Origin: Candidatus Alistipes merdigallinarum
GTDB taxonomy: Bacteria; Bacteroidota; Bacteroidia; Bacteroidales; Rikenellaceae
Reading direction: 5' to 3'
NCBI GenBank assembly: GCA_019119305.1
Contig: DWXH01000021.1
Coordinates: 93,758 to 157,757 of the forward strand
Length of the DNA: 64,000 nt
A model generated the notes under the pieces. The model worked only from the letters and a program-made list of their open reading frames with translations, did no database searches and was not told the origin of the DNA. Below, piece by piece: positions 49,227-56,824 of the stretch. Numbering within the stretch: the first letter of the stretch is position 1; each line of letters opens with the position of its first letter. The position numbers and the translations under genes are program-made.

Positions 49227-50672
49227 ATGGAAGAACAAAATGAGATATTGCGCGAAGTTACCGACGGCGAATACAAATACGGATTCGTAACCGACATCGA
49301 AACCGAAATGCTGCCGAAGGGATTGAACGAGGCGATCGTCCGTTCGATCTCGGAGAAAAAAGGCGAACCCGAGTGGATGACCGATTTCCGGATCAAGGCC
49401 TACCGCCACTGGAAAACCCTTTCCATGCCCCGTTGGCCCCATTTGGATCTTCCGGAAATAGATTTTCAGGACATTATCTACTACGCTGCCCCGAAACCGA
49501 AACCCAAACTCTCCAGTATGGACGAGGTTGATCCGGAGCTGAAAGCCACGTTCGACAAATTGGGTGTCCCTCTCGAAGAACAAATGGTTCTGGCCGGTGT
49601 CGCCGTCGATGCCGTCATGGACTCCGTCTCCGTCAAAACCACCTTCCGGGAGACTTTGGCTGAAAAAGGGATCATCTTCTGCTCCTTCTCCGAAGCCCTA
49701 AAAAACCACCCCGACTTGGTGAGAAAATATATGGGAAGCGTCGTCCCCTATACCGATAACTTTTTTGCCGCACTGAATGCCGCCGTCTTTTCAGACGGAT
49801 CGTTCTGTTATATCCCAAAAGGGGTACACTGTCCGATGGAGCTGAGCACCTATTTCCGGATCAATGCGGCGGGAACCGGACAATTCGAACGTACGCTGAT
49901 CGTTGCCGACGAAGGGGCATACGTCAGCTATATGGAGGGCTGTACGGCCCCTCAACGCGACGAGAACCAGCTGCACGCCGCAGTAGTCGAGATCGTTGTC
50001 ATGAAGGATGCCGAAGTAAAGTATTCGACCGTACAGAACTGGTATCCGGGCGACAAGGAGGGTAAAGGCGGTATCTACAACTTCGTCACCAAACGCGGCA
50101 TCTGTAAAGGAGCGAATGCCCGTCTGTCGTGGACCCAGATCGAGACCGGTTCGGCCCTTACGTGGAAATATCCGAGCTGCATACTGGCCGGAGACAACTC
50201 CTCCGGAGAGTTCTACTCGGTAGCCGTGACCAACAACTTCCAACAGGCCGATACAGGGACGAAGATGATCCATCTCGGACGCAATACCCGCAGCCGCATC
50301 GTCAGCAAGGGAATTTCTGCCGGGCAAAGTCAAAACAGCTACCGGGGGTTAGTCAAGGTATCGGCCAAAGCCGAAGGCGCCCGAAACTATTCGCAATGCG
50401 ACTCGCTGCTGATCGGCGACCGTTGCGGAGCACACACATTTCCCTATGTCGAGGTCGACAATCGTTCGGCCGTCGTCGAACACGAAGCGACTACATCGAA
50501 GATCAGCGAGGACCAGCTTTTCTATTGCAAACAGCGTGGCCTGTCGACTGAGGATGCGGTCGGGCTGATCGTGAACGGATACGCCCGGGAAGTGCTGAAC
50601 AAGCTACCGATGGAGTTCGCCGTTGAGGCACAAAAGCTGTTGTCGATCAGCCTCGAAGGAAGTGTCGGTTAA
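49227..50672 (+). CDS. sufB: Fe-S cluster assembly protein SufB
   Basis: 481 residues, usual length. Scaffold of the SufBC2D complex on which Fe-S clusters are built. Motifs: [59 protein letters not shown], the conserved Cys in [18 protein letters not shown], and [19 protein letters not shown] near the end. Its core beta-helix and C-terminal helices are complete. In this window it is separated from sufC by two unrelated-looking genes. Confidence 0.96.
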   Translation: MEEQNEILREVTDGEYKYGFVTDIETEMLPKGLNEAIVRSISEKKGEPEWMTDFRIKAYRHWKTLSMPRWPHLDLPEIDFQDIIYYAAPKPKPKLSSMDEVDPELKATFDKLGVPLEEQMVLAGVAVDAVMDSVSVKTTFRETLAEKGIIFCSFSEALKNHPDLVRKYMGSVVPYTDNFFAALNAAVFSDGSFCYIPKGVHCPMELSTYFRINAAGTGQFERTLIVADEGAYVSYMEGCTAPQRDENQLHAAVVEIVVMKDAEVKYSTVQNWYPGDKEGKGGIYNFVTKRGICKGANARLSWTQIETGSALTWKYPSCILAGDNSSGEFYSVAVTNNFQQADTGTKMIHLGRNTRSRIVSKGISAGQSQNSYRGLVKVSAKAEGARNYSQCDSLLIGDRCGAHTFPYVEVDNRSAVVEHEATTSKISEDQLFYCKQRGLSTEDAVGLIVNGYAREVLNKLPMEFAVEAQKLLSISLEGSVG

Positions 50673-50697
50673 AGCAAAAAAATCTTGCCAATGATGT

Positions 50698-50728
50698 TTG
50701 TTTTTTCAAATAATTTTTATACTATTGT
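50698..50728 (+). promoter_or_regulatory. promoter of the SPFH gene inside the suf cluster
   Basis: TTTG (50698-50701), 19 bases, then TACTATTG, one mismatch from TAnnTTTG, 33 bases before the SPFH ATG. It would let the SPFH and downstream suf genes be transcribed apart from sufB. Confidence 0.5.
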
Positions 50729-50761
50729 GATATCAAAATAATATCACTTAAATAAGTTATT

Positions 50762-51712
50762 ATGGAAAACAAAGAGAAAGAGTTCAAAGGGTTGAAGATC
50801 TCCGGTTTCGTGATGATCGTGTTCGCGCTGTGTTTACTCGGGGGAGGTCTCTGGCTGATAACGGAAAATTTATTCTTATGGGGTGGAGTATGTCTGATAC
50901 TTTTCCTGTTTTGTCTGTTCGGATTCTTCATGATCGAACCGAACGAAGCCCGGGTCATGCTCTTTTTCGGAGTCTATCGGGGAACGCTCAACAAAAACGG
51001 GTTCTGGTGGGTCAATCCCTTCTATGTCAAGAAAAAGATTACCTATCGGGCCCGCAACCTCGATGTCGAACCGATCAAGGTAAACGATAAAGCGGGTAAT
51101 CCGGTCATGATCGGCCTGGTACTGGTTTGGAAGGTCAAGGATACCTATAAAGCGATGTTCGAGATCGACAGTCAGGAGACTGCCGGAACAAAAACGATCC
51201 AGACAAAACAAGGAACTGTCGCAGTACAACAACGCGAAACGTTAGCCACACGAATGGCCGCCTACCAGAACTTCGTCGCCATACAAAGCGATGCGGCGTT
51301 GCGGAATCTGGCAGGCGAATATGCCTACGACAACAACGAGACATCGGATGAGATCACGCTCCGTTCGGGAGGAGAGGAGATCAACAGCCGGCTGGAAGTC
51401 GAATTGAACAACCGGCTGGCAATCGCCGGCATCGAGGTAGTCGAAGCCCGGATCAACTATCTGGCCTATGCCCCAGAGATCGCAGCGGTCATGCTGCGCC
51501 GCCAACAGGCTGCCGCAATCATTTCGGCACGTGAAAAGATTGTCGAAGGGGCAGTTACGATGGTCCGGATGGCCCTCGACAAACTGGCTGTCGAAAAGAT
51601 CGTCGATCTGGACGAGGATAAAAAAGCGGCTATGGTAAGCAATTTGCTCGTCGTACTTTGTGCCGACGAACAGGCCAAACCGGTCGTAAACACGGGAACT
51701 TTACATCAATAA
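50762..51712 (+). CDS. SPFH-domain (slipin/stomatin-like) membrane protein
   Basis: 316 residues. Two adjacent hydrophobic helices at about 12-35 and 38-58 anchor it in the inner membrane. The SPFH domain is at about 60-255 (FMIEPNEARVMLFFGVYRGTL, then RARNLDVEPIKVNDKAGNPVMIGLVLVW) and is followed by an alpha-helical stretch (AAVMLRRQQAAAIISAREKIVEGA) that forms the coiled part of such scaffolds. No NfeD partner follows, which sets it apart from the NfeD-linked types. SPFH proteins form membrane rings that organise proteases or lipids. It is followed after 16 bases by a small RHH gene. Confidence 0.88.
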   Translation: MENKEKEFKGLKISGFVMIVFALCLLGGGLWLITENLFLWGGVCLILFLFCLFGFFMIEPNEARVMLFFGVYRGTLNKNGFWWVNPFYVKKKITYRARNLDVEPIKVNDKAGNPVMIGLVLVWKVKDTYKAMFEIDSQETAGTKTIQTKQGTVAVQQRETLATRMAAYQNFVAIQSDAALRNLAGEYAYDNNETSDEITLRSGGEEINSRLEVELNNRLAIAGIEVVEARINYLAYAPEIAAVMLRRQQAAAIISAREKIVEGAVTMVRMALDKLAVEKIVDLDEDKKAAMVSNLLVVLCADEQAKPVVNTGTLHQ

Positions 51713-51728
51713 AGGCAAAAGCGTTCGG

Positions 51729-51920
51729 ATGGCTAGCGAAGGAAAACAGAAGACATTCGTACTACGGATCGACGCCCGACGGATGGAGGCGATCGAGAAG
51801 TGGGCAGCGGACGAATTTCGCAGCGTCAACGGACAGTTGCTCTACATCATCGACCAGGCCCTGAAAAAGAACCGGCGGTGGAAAGAGACGGAGGAAAAGG
51901 TTGCCGAAAAGAACGAATAA
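51729..51920 (+). CDS. small ribbon-helix-helix (Arc-like) protein
   Basis: 63 residues. The pattern KTFVLRIDARRMEAIEKWA then EFRSVNGQLLYIIDQAL fits a beta strand followed by two helices, as in Arc/MetJ-type DNA-binding proteins; the strand residues F-L-R-D would touch DNA. The C-terminal tail is highly charged. No toxin gene is adjacent; the partner is the SPFH gene 16 bases upstream. Similar SPFH plus small Arc-like pairs occur in other bacteria, and their joint role is not known. A gap of 74 bases follows before sufC. Confidence 0.8.
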   Translation: MASEGKQKTFVLRIDARRMEAIEKWAADEFRSVNGQLLYIIDQALKKNRRWKETEEKVAEKNE

Positions 51921-51994
51921 TTTTAATTACAAAGGATGTTCGATGATCGAAACGTAAAAGAGAATCGGACGCCATACGGATAAATACAGATACT

Positions 51995-52747
51995 ATGTTG
52001 GAGGTTCGAAATTTGCATGCGACCGTAGAGGGGAAAGAGATTCTGAGAGGAATCGACCTGACGGTGCGTGCCGGAGAGGTCCATGCGATCATGGGGCCGA
52101 ACGGATCGGGGAAAAGCACCTTTGCGTCGGTACTCGCAGGGAACGAAAAATATGAAGTAACGGGAGGTGAAGTACTTTTCGACGGCAAAGACCTGCTGTC
52201 GATGAGCATCGAAGAGCGCGGACGTGCCGGGTTGTTTCTGGGATTCCAATATCCGGTCGAGATTCCCGGGGTAAGCATGGCCAACTTCCTGAAATATGCT
52301 CTGAACGAAAAACGGAAATATCAGGGACTTGAACCTCTTTCTTCGGGCGACTTCCTGCGTATGATGCGCGAAAAGGCTAAAATCGTCGAGATCGACAGCA
52401 AACTGACCAGCCGTTCGGTGAACGAAGGATTTTCGGGCGGAGAGAAGAAGAAAAACGAGATTTTCCAGATGGCCATGTTCGAACCGAAACTGGCGATCCT
52501 CGACGAAACCGACAGCGGGCTCGACATCGACGCCCTGCGCATCGTGGCGACCGGAGTGGCCAAACTCAAACGTCCGGATAACGCGACAATCGTCATTACG
52601 CACTACCAACGGCTGCTCGACTACATCGTCCCCGATGTCGTTCATGTACTTTACAAGGGACGTATTATCTACTCGGCCGGTAAAGAGCTGGCCCTGAAAC
52701 TCGAGGAGCAGGGATACGACTGGCTGATCAACCAATACGAAGAGTAA
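51995..52747 (+). CDS. sufC: Fe-S cluster assembly ATPase SufC
   Basis: 250 residues. ABC-type ATPase with Walker A GPNGSGKSTFASVL, Q-loop FLGFQYPVEIPG, signature FSGGEKKKNEIFQM and Walker B LAILDETDSGLDIDAL, the SufC form of the motifs. It drives conformational change of the SufBC2D scaffold. sufD starts four bases after its stop. The protein starts MLEVRNLHATVEGKEIL, aligning with the family. Confidence 0.96.
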   Translation: MLEVRNLHATVEGKEILRGIDLTVRAGEVHAIMGPNGSGKSTFASVLAGNEKYEVTGGEVLFDGKDLLSMSIEERGRAGLFLGFQYPVEIPGVSMANFLKYALNEKRKYQGLEPLSSGDFLRMMREKAKIVEIDSKLTSRSVNEGFSGGEKKKNEIFQMAMFEPKLAILDETDSGLDIDALRIVATGVAKLKRPDNATIVITHYQRLLDYIVPDVVHVLYKGRIIYSAGKELALKLEEQGYDWLINQYEE

Positions 52748-52751
52748 GAGG

Positions 52752-54059
52752 ATGAACGGAGCACTGGAAAAAAAATGGATCGATCTCTATCTGGCCAATG
52801 CCGATATCATTGCCGAAGGACTACCTCCGGTGATCAATCGGGCACGTGCTGAAGCTTTGGAGGTCTTCAATCTGTCGGGATTTCCGGACAAAGGCTCGGG
52901 AAACGGCGACCGATACCATTATACCGGATTAAGAGGCCTGTATGACCGGGATTTTGAATACTATTTCATGCCATCGTACCGGTCCGTAACTTTACCTCCG
53001 GCAAGAGACGGACACTATTCGGTATCGTTTCTGAACGGATTCTGTACCGACACGCAGACACTGACCCGCCTGGAAAACGGGGCCGTATTCGGCTCGCTGG
53101 CCGCTGCTGCCCGGGAGGTTCCCGAACTGGTAGAAGAGGCGTACAACCGATTGGCCGGCAAAGAGAACGACGCCATGACCGCCTTTAATACCGTGTTCGC
53201 TCAGGACGGAGCATTCGTCTACGTTCCCCGGAACACCCAAATGGAGCGCCCGATCGATATCCGGTTTGCCTATCATGCCGAAGGAGAGTCATTGGCCGGA
53301 TTCACACGAAACCTGTTTCTCTTCGAACCGGACAGTAAGGCTCAGATCCTCATGGAGAGCCGCTCGCTGAATGAAGGAACCTATTGCGATTGCACGGTCA
53401 GCGAAATATCGGTCGGCGAACGGGCTCACATCGAATTTGTTGAAGATTTCCGGTTGAACGCACATTCGGCTTCGATCTCCTCGAACTATGCCCGACAACA
53501 GACAGGCAGCCGGCTCTATTCGCTCTCAGTCGCTCTGGATGGGCAACTGATTCGCGGGGACCGCCGGGTAGAACTGACCGGAGCGGGTGCCAATAACCAC
53601 ATGGATGGCCTGATGCTCTGCGGCAAAGGGCAACACATCGATTTTACGACCGACATACGGCATACGGCTCCCGATTGTACGAGCAAGGAGTCGTTCCGGG
53701 CCATCGCCTCCGGAGACGGACGAGGCATCTTCTGCGGGCGGATCTATGTGGCACCGGGGGCACAACGGACCCAAGCTTTCCAACAAAGCAACAACCTGTT
53801 GCTGAGCGGGGACGCCCACATCGATGCAAAACCGCAGCTGGAAATCTACGCTGATGACGTAAAATGCAGTCACGGCGCCACGGTCGGACAGTTGAACGAA
53901 GAAGCCGTATATTATATGCGCCAGCGGGGTATCTCCGAGGAGACCGCGCGACGGTTACAGATTATCGGATTTGTCGGGCAGCTGCTCGAACATATACCGG
54001 ATCCCTCTGTCGCCGAACAGTTAGAGACCCTCGCCACCGAGAAAATAGAACGGATGTGA
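52752..54059 (+). CDS. sufD: Fe-S cluster assembly protein SufD
   Basis: 435 residues. A SufB paralogue lacking the cluster-binding Cys site but completing the scaffold. Recognisable: YVPRNTQMERPIDIRF, GRGIFCGRIYVAPGAQRTQAFQQ, LLSGDAHIDAKPQLEIYADDVKCSHGATVGQLNEEAVYYMRQRGI, and a helical C-terminus. It ends with TGA whose A is the first base of the sufS ATG (TGATG), so coupling to sufS is likely. Confidence 0.95.
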   Translation: MNGALEKKWIDLYLANADIIAEGLPPVINRARAEALEVFNLSGFPDKGSGNGDRYHYTGLRGLYDRDFEYYFMPSYRSVTLPPARDGHYSVSFLNGFCTDTQTLTRLENGAVFGSLAAAAREVPELVEEAYNRLAGKENDAMTAFNTVFAQDGAFVYVPRNTQMERPIDIRFAYHAEGESLAGFTRNLFLFEPDSKAQILMESRSLNEGTYCDCTVSEISVGERAHIEFVEDFRLNAHSASISSNYARQQTGSRLYSLSVALDGQLIRGDRRVELTGAGANNHMDGLMLCGKGQHIDFTTDIRHTAPDCTSKESFRAIASGDGRGIFCGRIYVAPGAQRTQAFQQSNNLLLSGDAHIDAKPQLEIYADDVKCSHGATVGQLNEEAVYYMRQRGISEETARRLQIIGFVGQLLEHIPDPSVAEQLETLATEKIERM

Positions 54060-55282
54060 TGAACTGGAACGTAGAAAAAATAAGGGAAGAGTTTCCCGTC
54101 CTCTCCCGACAGGTGTACGGGAAACCGCTGGTCTACCTCGATAATGGGGCAACAGCCCAAAAGCCCCGTTGCGTCATCGATAAAATCGACCGATTGCATC
54201 GGGAAATGAACGCTAATGTCCACCGGGGAGCCCATTACATGAGCGAAGTCTGTACGGAAGAGTACGAAGCGGCACGTCGTGCCGTAGCGGACTTCATCGG
54301 AGCCGGCTCGACGCGGGAAATCGTTTTTACCTCCGGGGCAACCGCCTCGATCAATACGGTAGCTTACAGCTTCGGGGAACGCTTTATCGGGGCGGGAGAC
54401 AACGTAATCACTACCGAAATGGAGCACCACTCCAACATCGTCCCGTGGCAACTGATCTGCGGACGGAAAGGAGCGGAACTTCGGGTTATCCCTTTCGACG
54501 ATGACGGACGCTTAAAAGTCGAGAGGCTCGACCAGCTGATCGACAGCCGGACACGTATCGTCTGCATCACCCAGGCCTCGAACGTATTGGGTACCTGCCC
54601 CGACCTGAAAAAAGTGATCGGAACGGCCCATGCAGCAGGGATTCCCGTCCTTGTCGACGGATGCCAGGGCGTGGTGCATGGCGGAGTAAATGTACAGGAG
54701 TTGGATTGCGATTTCTACGCCTTTTCGGGGCACAAACTCTACGGACCGACCGGAATCGGTGTGCTCTACGGCAAGGAGCGGCTGCTCGACGAGATGCCTC
54801 CGTTTATGGGTGGAGGAGATATGGTCGGAACCGTCTCATTCTCCGGAACGACCTATGCCGAACTGCCGCTTAAATTCGAGGCGGGAACCACCAACTACAT
54901 CGGTGCCATCGGGCTCGCAGAGGCCATCGGTTTCCTGAACGGTCTCGACCTCCGTGCTGCAACAGAGTATGAAACGATGCTGAAGGATTATGCCGGACAA
55001 CTGTTGGGAGCGATCGACGGTTTACGGATCTATGGGACCCAACCCGACAAATGCAGCATCGTATCGTTCGGAGCTGAGGGTGTCCATCCCTACGACATCG
55101 GCGTCATCCTCGACAAACTGGGCATCGCCATTCGGACCGGAACCCACTGTGCAGAGCCGGTCATGACCCACTACGGGATCACTTCGATGGCCCGCGCATC
55201 GTTCGCCTTCTACAATACACGCCAGGAGGTGGAACGTCTGGCCGAAGGGGTTACCCGGGCTTTACACATGCTTCGTGCATAA
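54059..55282 (+). CDS. sufS: cysteine desulfurase SufS
   Basis: 407 residues from ATG 54059. A longer in-frame extension that overlaps sufD has no family match. PLP enzyme with Lys in the FSGHKLYGPTGIGVLYG segment (His-Lys, the PLP lysine), EMEHHSNIVPW, and active-site Cys in RTGTHCAEPVM. It takes sulfur from cysteine and delivers it as persulfide to SufBCD, usually through SufE/SufU; no such gene is next to it here. It begins MNWNVEKIREEFPVLSR, the family start. Confidence 0.95.
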   Translation: MNWNVEKIREEFPVLSRQVYGKPLVYLDNGATAQKPRCVIDKIDRLHREMNANVHRGAHYMSEVCTEEYEAARRAVADFIGAGSTREIVFTSGATASINTVAYSFGERFIGAGDNVITTEMEHHSNIVPWQLICGRKGAELRVIPFDDDGRLKVERLDQLIDSRTRIVCITQASNVLGTCPDLKKVIGTAHAAGIPVLVDGCQGVVHGGVNVQELDCDFYAFSGHKLYGPTGIGVLYGKERLLDEMPPFMGGGDMVGTVSFSGTTYAELPLKFEAGTTNYIGAIGLAEAIGFLNGLDLRAATEYETMLKDYAGQLLGAIDGLRIYGTQPDKCSIVSFGAEGVHPYDIGVILDKLGIAIRTGTHCAEPVMTHYGITSMARASFAFYNTRQEVERLAEGVTRALHMLRA

Positions 55283-55320
55283 CTCAAACTTTTTTATCAA
55301 AACACGACCCAAAAAAGATT

Positions 55321-56013
55321 ATGGCATTAGTAGTTCTCGAAGGGCTCGACGGAGCCGGGAAATCGACACAAGTGAACAAATTGCAACAGATGCTCACCTC
55401 CTACGGCATCGGTTATGAATACCTGCACTTCCCCCGTTTCGACGCTCCGGTATACGGAGAACTGATCGCCCGATTCCTTCGGGGTGAATTGGGAGAGGTC
55501 GGATCGGTCGATCCCTACATCGTAGCGCTGCTCTATGCCGGTGACCGGGCCGATGCAGCTCCAATGATCCAGAAATGGTTAGACGAAGACAAATTCGTCA
55601 TCCTTGACCGCTATGTATATTCGAATGTCGCCTATCAGTGTGCCAAAATTCCGGATCGCGACGAACAAAAAAAGCTTCGCGACTGGATCGTCGATCTGGA
55701 ATACGGATACCACCGGATTCCGCGTCCCGATGTCTCGATCTTTTTGGATGTTCCGTTCGACTTCACCCGCCGGAAGCTGGAGGAGAACCGGCAGGGGGCT
55801 GACCGTGAATATCTGCACGGCCGGCAAGACATTCACGAAGCCTCACTGACTTTACAGCAGCGTGTCCGCGAAGTCTATCTGGCTCAAACGGCATACGACG
55901 GACGGTTTCGGGTTGTCTCGTGTGTAGATTCCGACGGAGGTATGCTGCCACCCGACACGATCTTTACACGCATTACAGCCGAATTAGAATCTTTCCTCCC
56001 ATCGAAAAAATAG
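55321..56013 (+). CDS. tmk: thymidylate kinase
   Basis: 230 residues. P-loop VVLEGLDGAGKSTQVNKL, the DRY-like FVILDRYVYSNVAYQCAK, and the lid with RQGADREYLHGRQDIHE. Phosphorylates dTMP to dTDP. Slightly longer than the E. coli enzyme, with a lid of 10-15 extra residues, as in other Bacteroidetes. 38 bases after sufS and likely in the same transcript. The following 300 bases (56014-56316) are AT-rich with no supported feature. Confidence 0.92.
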   Translation: MALVVLEGLDGAGKSTQVNKLQQMLTSYGIGYEYLHFPRFDAPVYGELIARFLRGELGEVGSVDPYIVALLYAGDRADAAPMIQKWLDEDKFVILDRYVYSNVAYQCAKIPDRDEQKKLRDWIVDLEYGYHRIPRPDVSIFLDVPFDFTRRKLEENRQGADREYLHGRQDIHEASLTLQQRVREVYLAQTAYDGRFRVVSCVDSDGGMLPPDTIFTRITAELESFLPSKK

Positions 56014-56316
56014 GTCGAGAACCACCTAATAACAATCGATTCAATCATCTGTTGAATAGAATAATATCTTGTCCGATATTACTCTATTGCCGTTTTGTAC
56101 ACACTTTTTTCTCTCTATTTTCGAAAAAGATGGATCACAAAGGGCATCTTCCCCCATCTGATTTTTTCCTTTCCCTCCCCTCTTTCCCTCTCTTAGACAT
56201 TCATTTAGGCAATATCTTCCGTTTTTGCCGATAAAATGTCGATAAAATTACCCCGCTTGCTCCATTCCGAAACGGGGATATCCCGATCTTTGTACTATAA
56301 TCAAAATATACCGATC

Positions 56317-56673
56317 GTGAATTTAAGCACCATAGAATTAGAGGAGATGGAGTTTCGGGCCTTCCACGGCTGCTATCCGCTCGAACGGATCGTCGGCAAC
56401 CGCTTTTTGGTAAACGTTGCGATCAAAGCCGACCTCTCGCTGCCGGCAGCCAGCGACAACGTGGACGACACGATCAACTACCTCTCCGTTTACGAAACCG
56501 TCCGTGACGAAATGGCGGTCGAATCACACATTTTAGAACACGTCGCCCAAAGAATTATCGACGCGATCTATCGCCGTTTCCCGCAGAGCCAACACATTCG
56601 GGTAAAAGTCTCCAAACTGGCCCCCCCACTCGGAGGAAAAATCAAAAAGGTTTCGGTAACCCTTGAAAAATAG
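56317..56673 (+). CDS. folB: dihydroneopterin aldolase
   Basis: 118 residues from the GTG at 56317 (VNLSTIELEEMEFRAFHG). An ATG 27 codons upstream (56236) opens an extension with no family similarity, so GTG is preferred; family members are about 120 residues. The motifs FHGCYPLERIVGNRFLV, Tyr-rich VDDTINYLSVYETV, LEHVAQRII and PPLGGKIKKVSVTLEK hold the active-site Glu, Tyr and Lys. Converts dihydroneopterin to hydroxymethyl-dihydropterin in folate synthesis. nrdJ lies 150 bases downstream. Confidence 0.88.
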   Translation: MNLSTIELEEMEFRAFHGCYPLERIVGNRFLVNVAIKADLSLPAASDNVDDTINYLSVYETVRDEMAVESHILEHVAQRIIDAIYRRFPQSQHIRVKVSKLAPPLGGKIKKVSVTLEK

Positions 56674-56824
56674 CCCTTTATATAAAGTGTTAATAAAATA
56701 TTGATAAGATTCACCGGAAGCTCTTTTGCGAGAAAATAAGAGTTCGTAATCTTGTAATGGAATTTTGGTCCCATTTCTTCGGACCGAAAATGAATCGAGG
56801 AAATAAACGAGGAGTTGTAAAATC

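Noticed and set aside
51729..51920. Antitoxin of a toxin-antitoxin pair
   Set aside because: The RHH fold fits, but no toxin-like gene lies beside it; its neighbours are an SPFH protein and sufC.
56674..56824. Cobalamin riboswitch before nrdJ
   Set aside because: No B12-box-like conserved core was recognised and the leader is short for this class.
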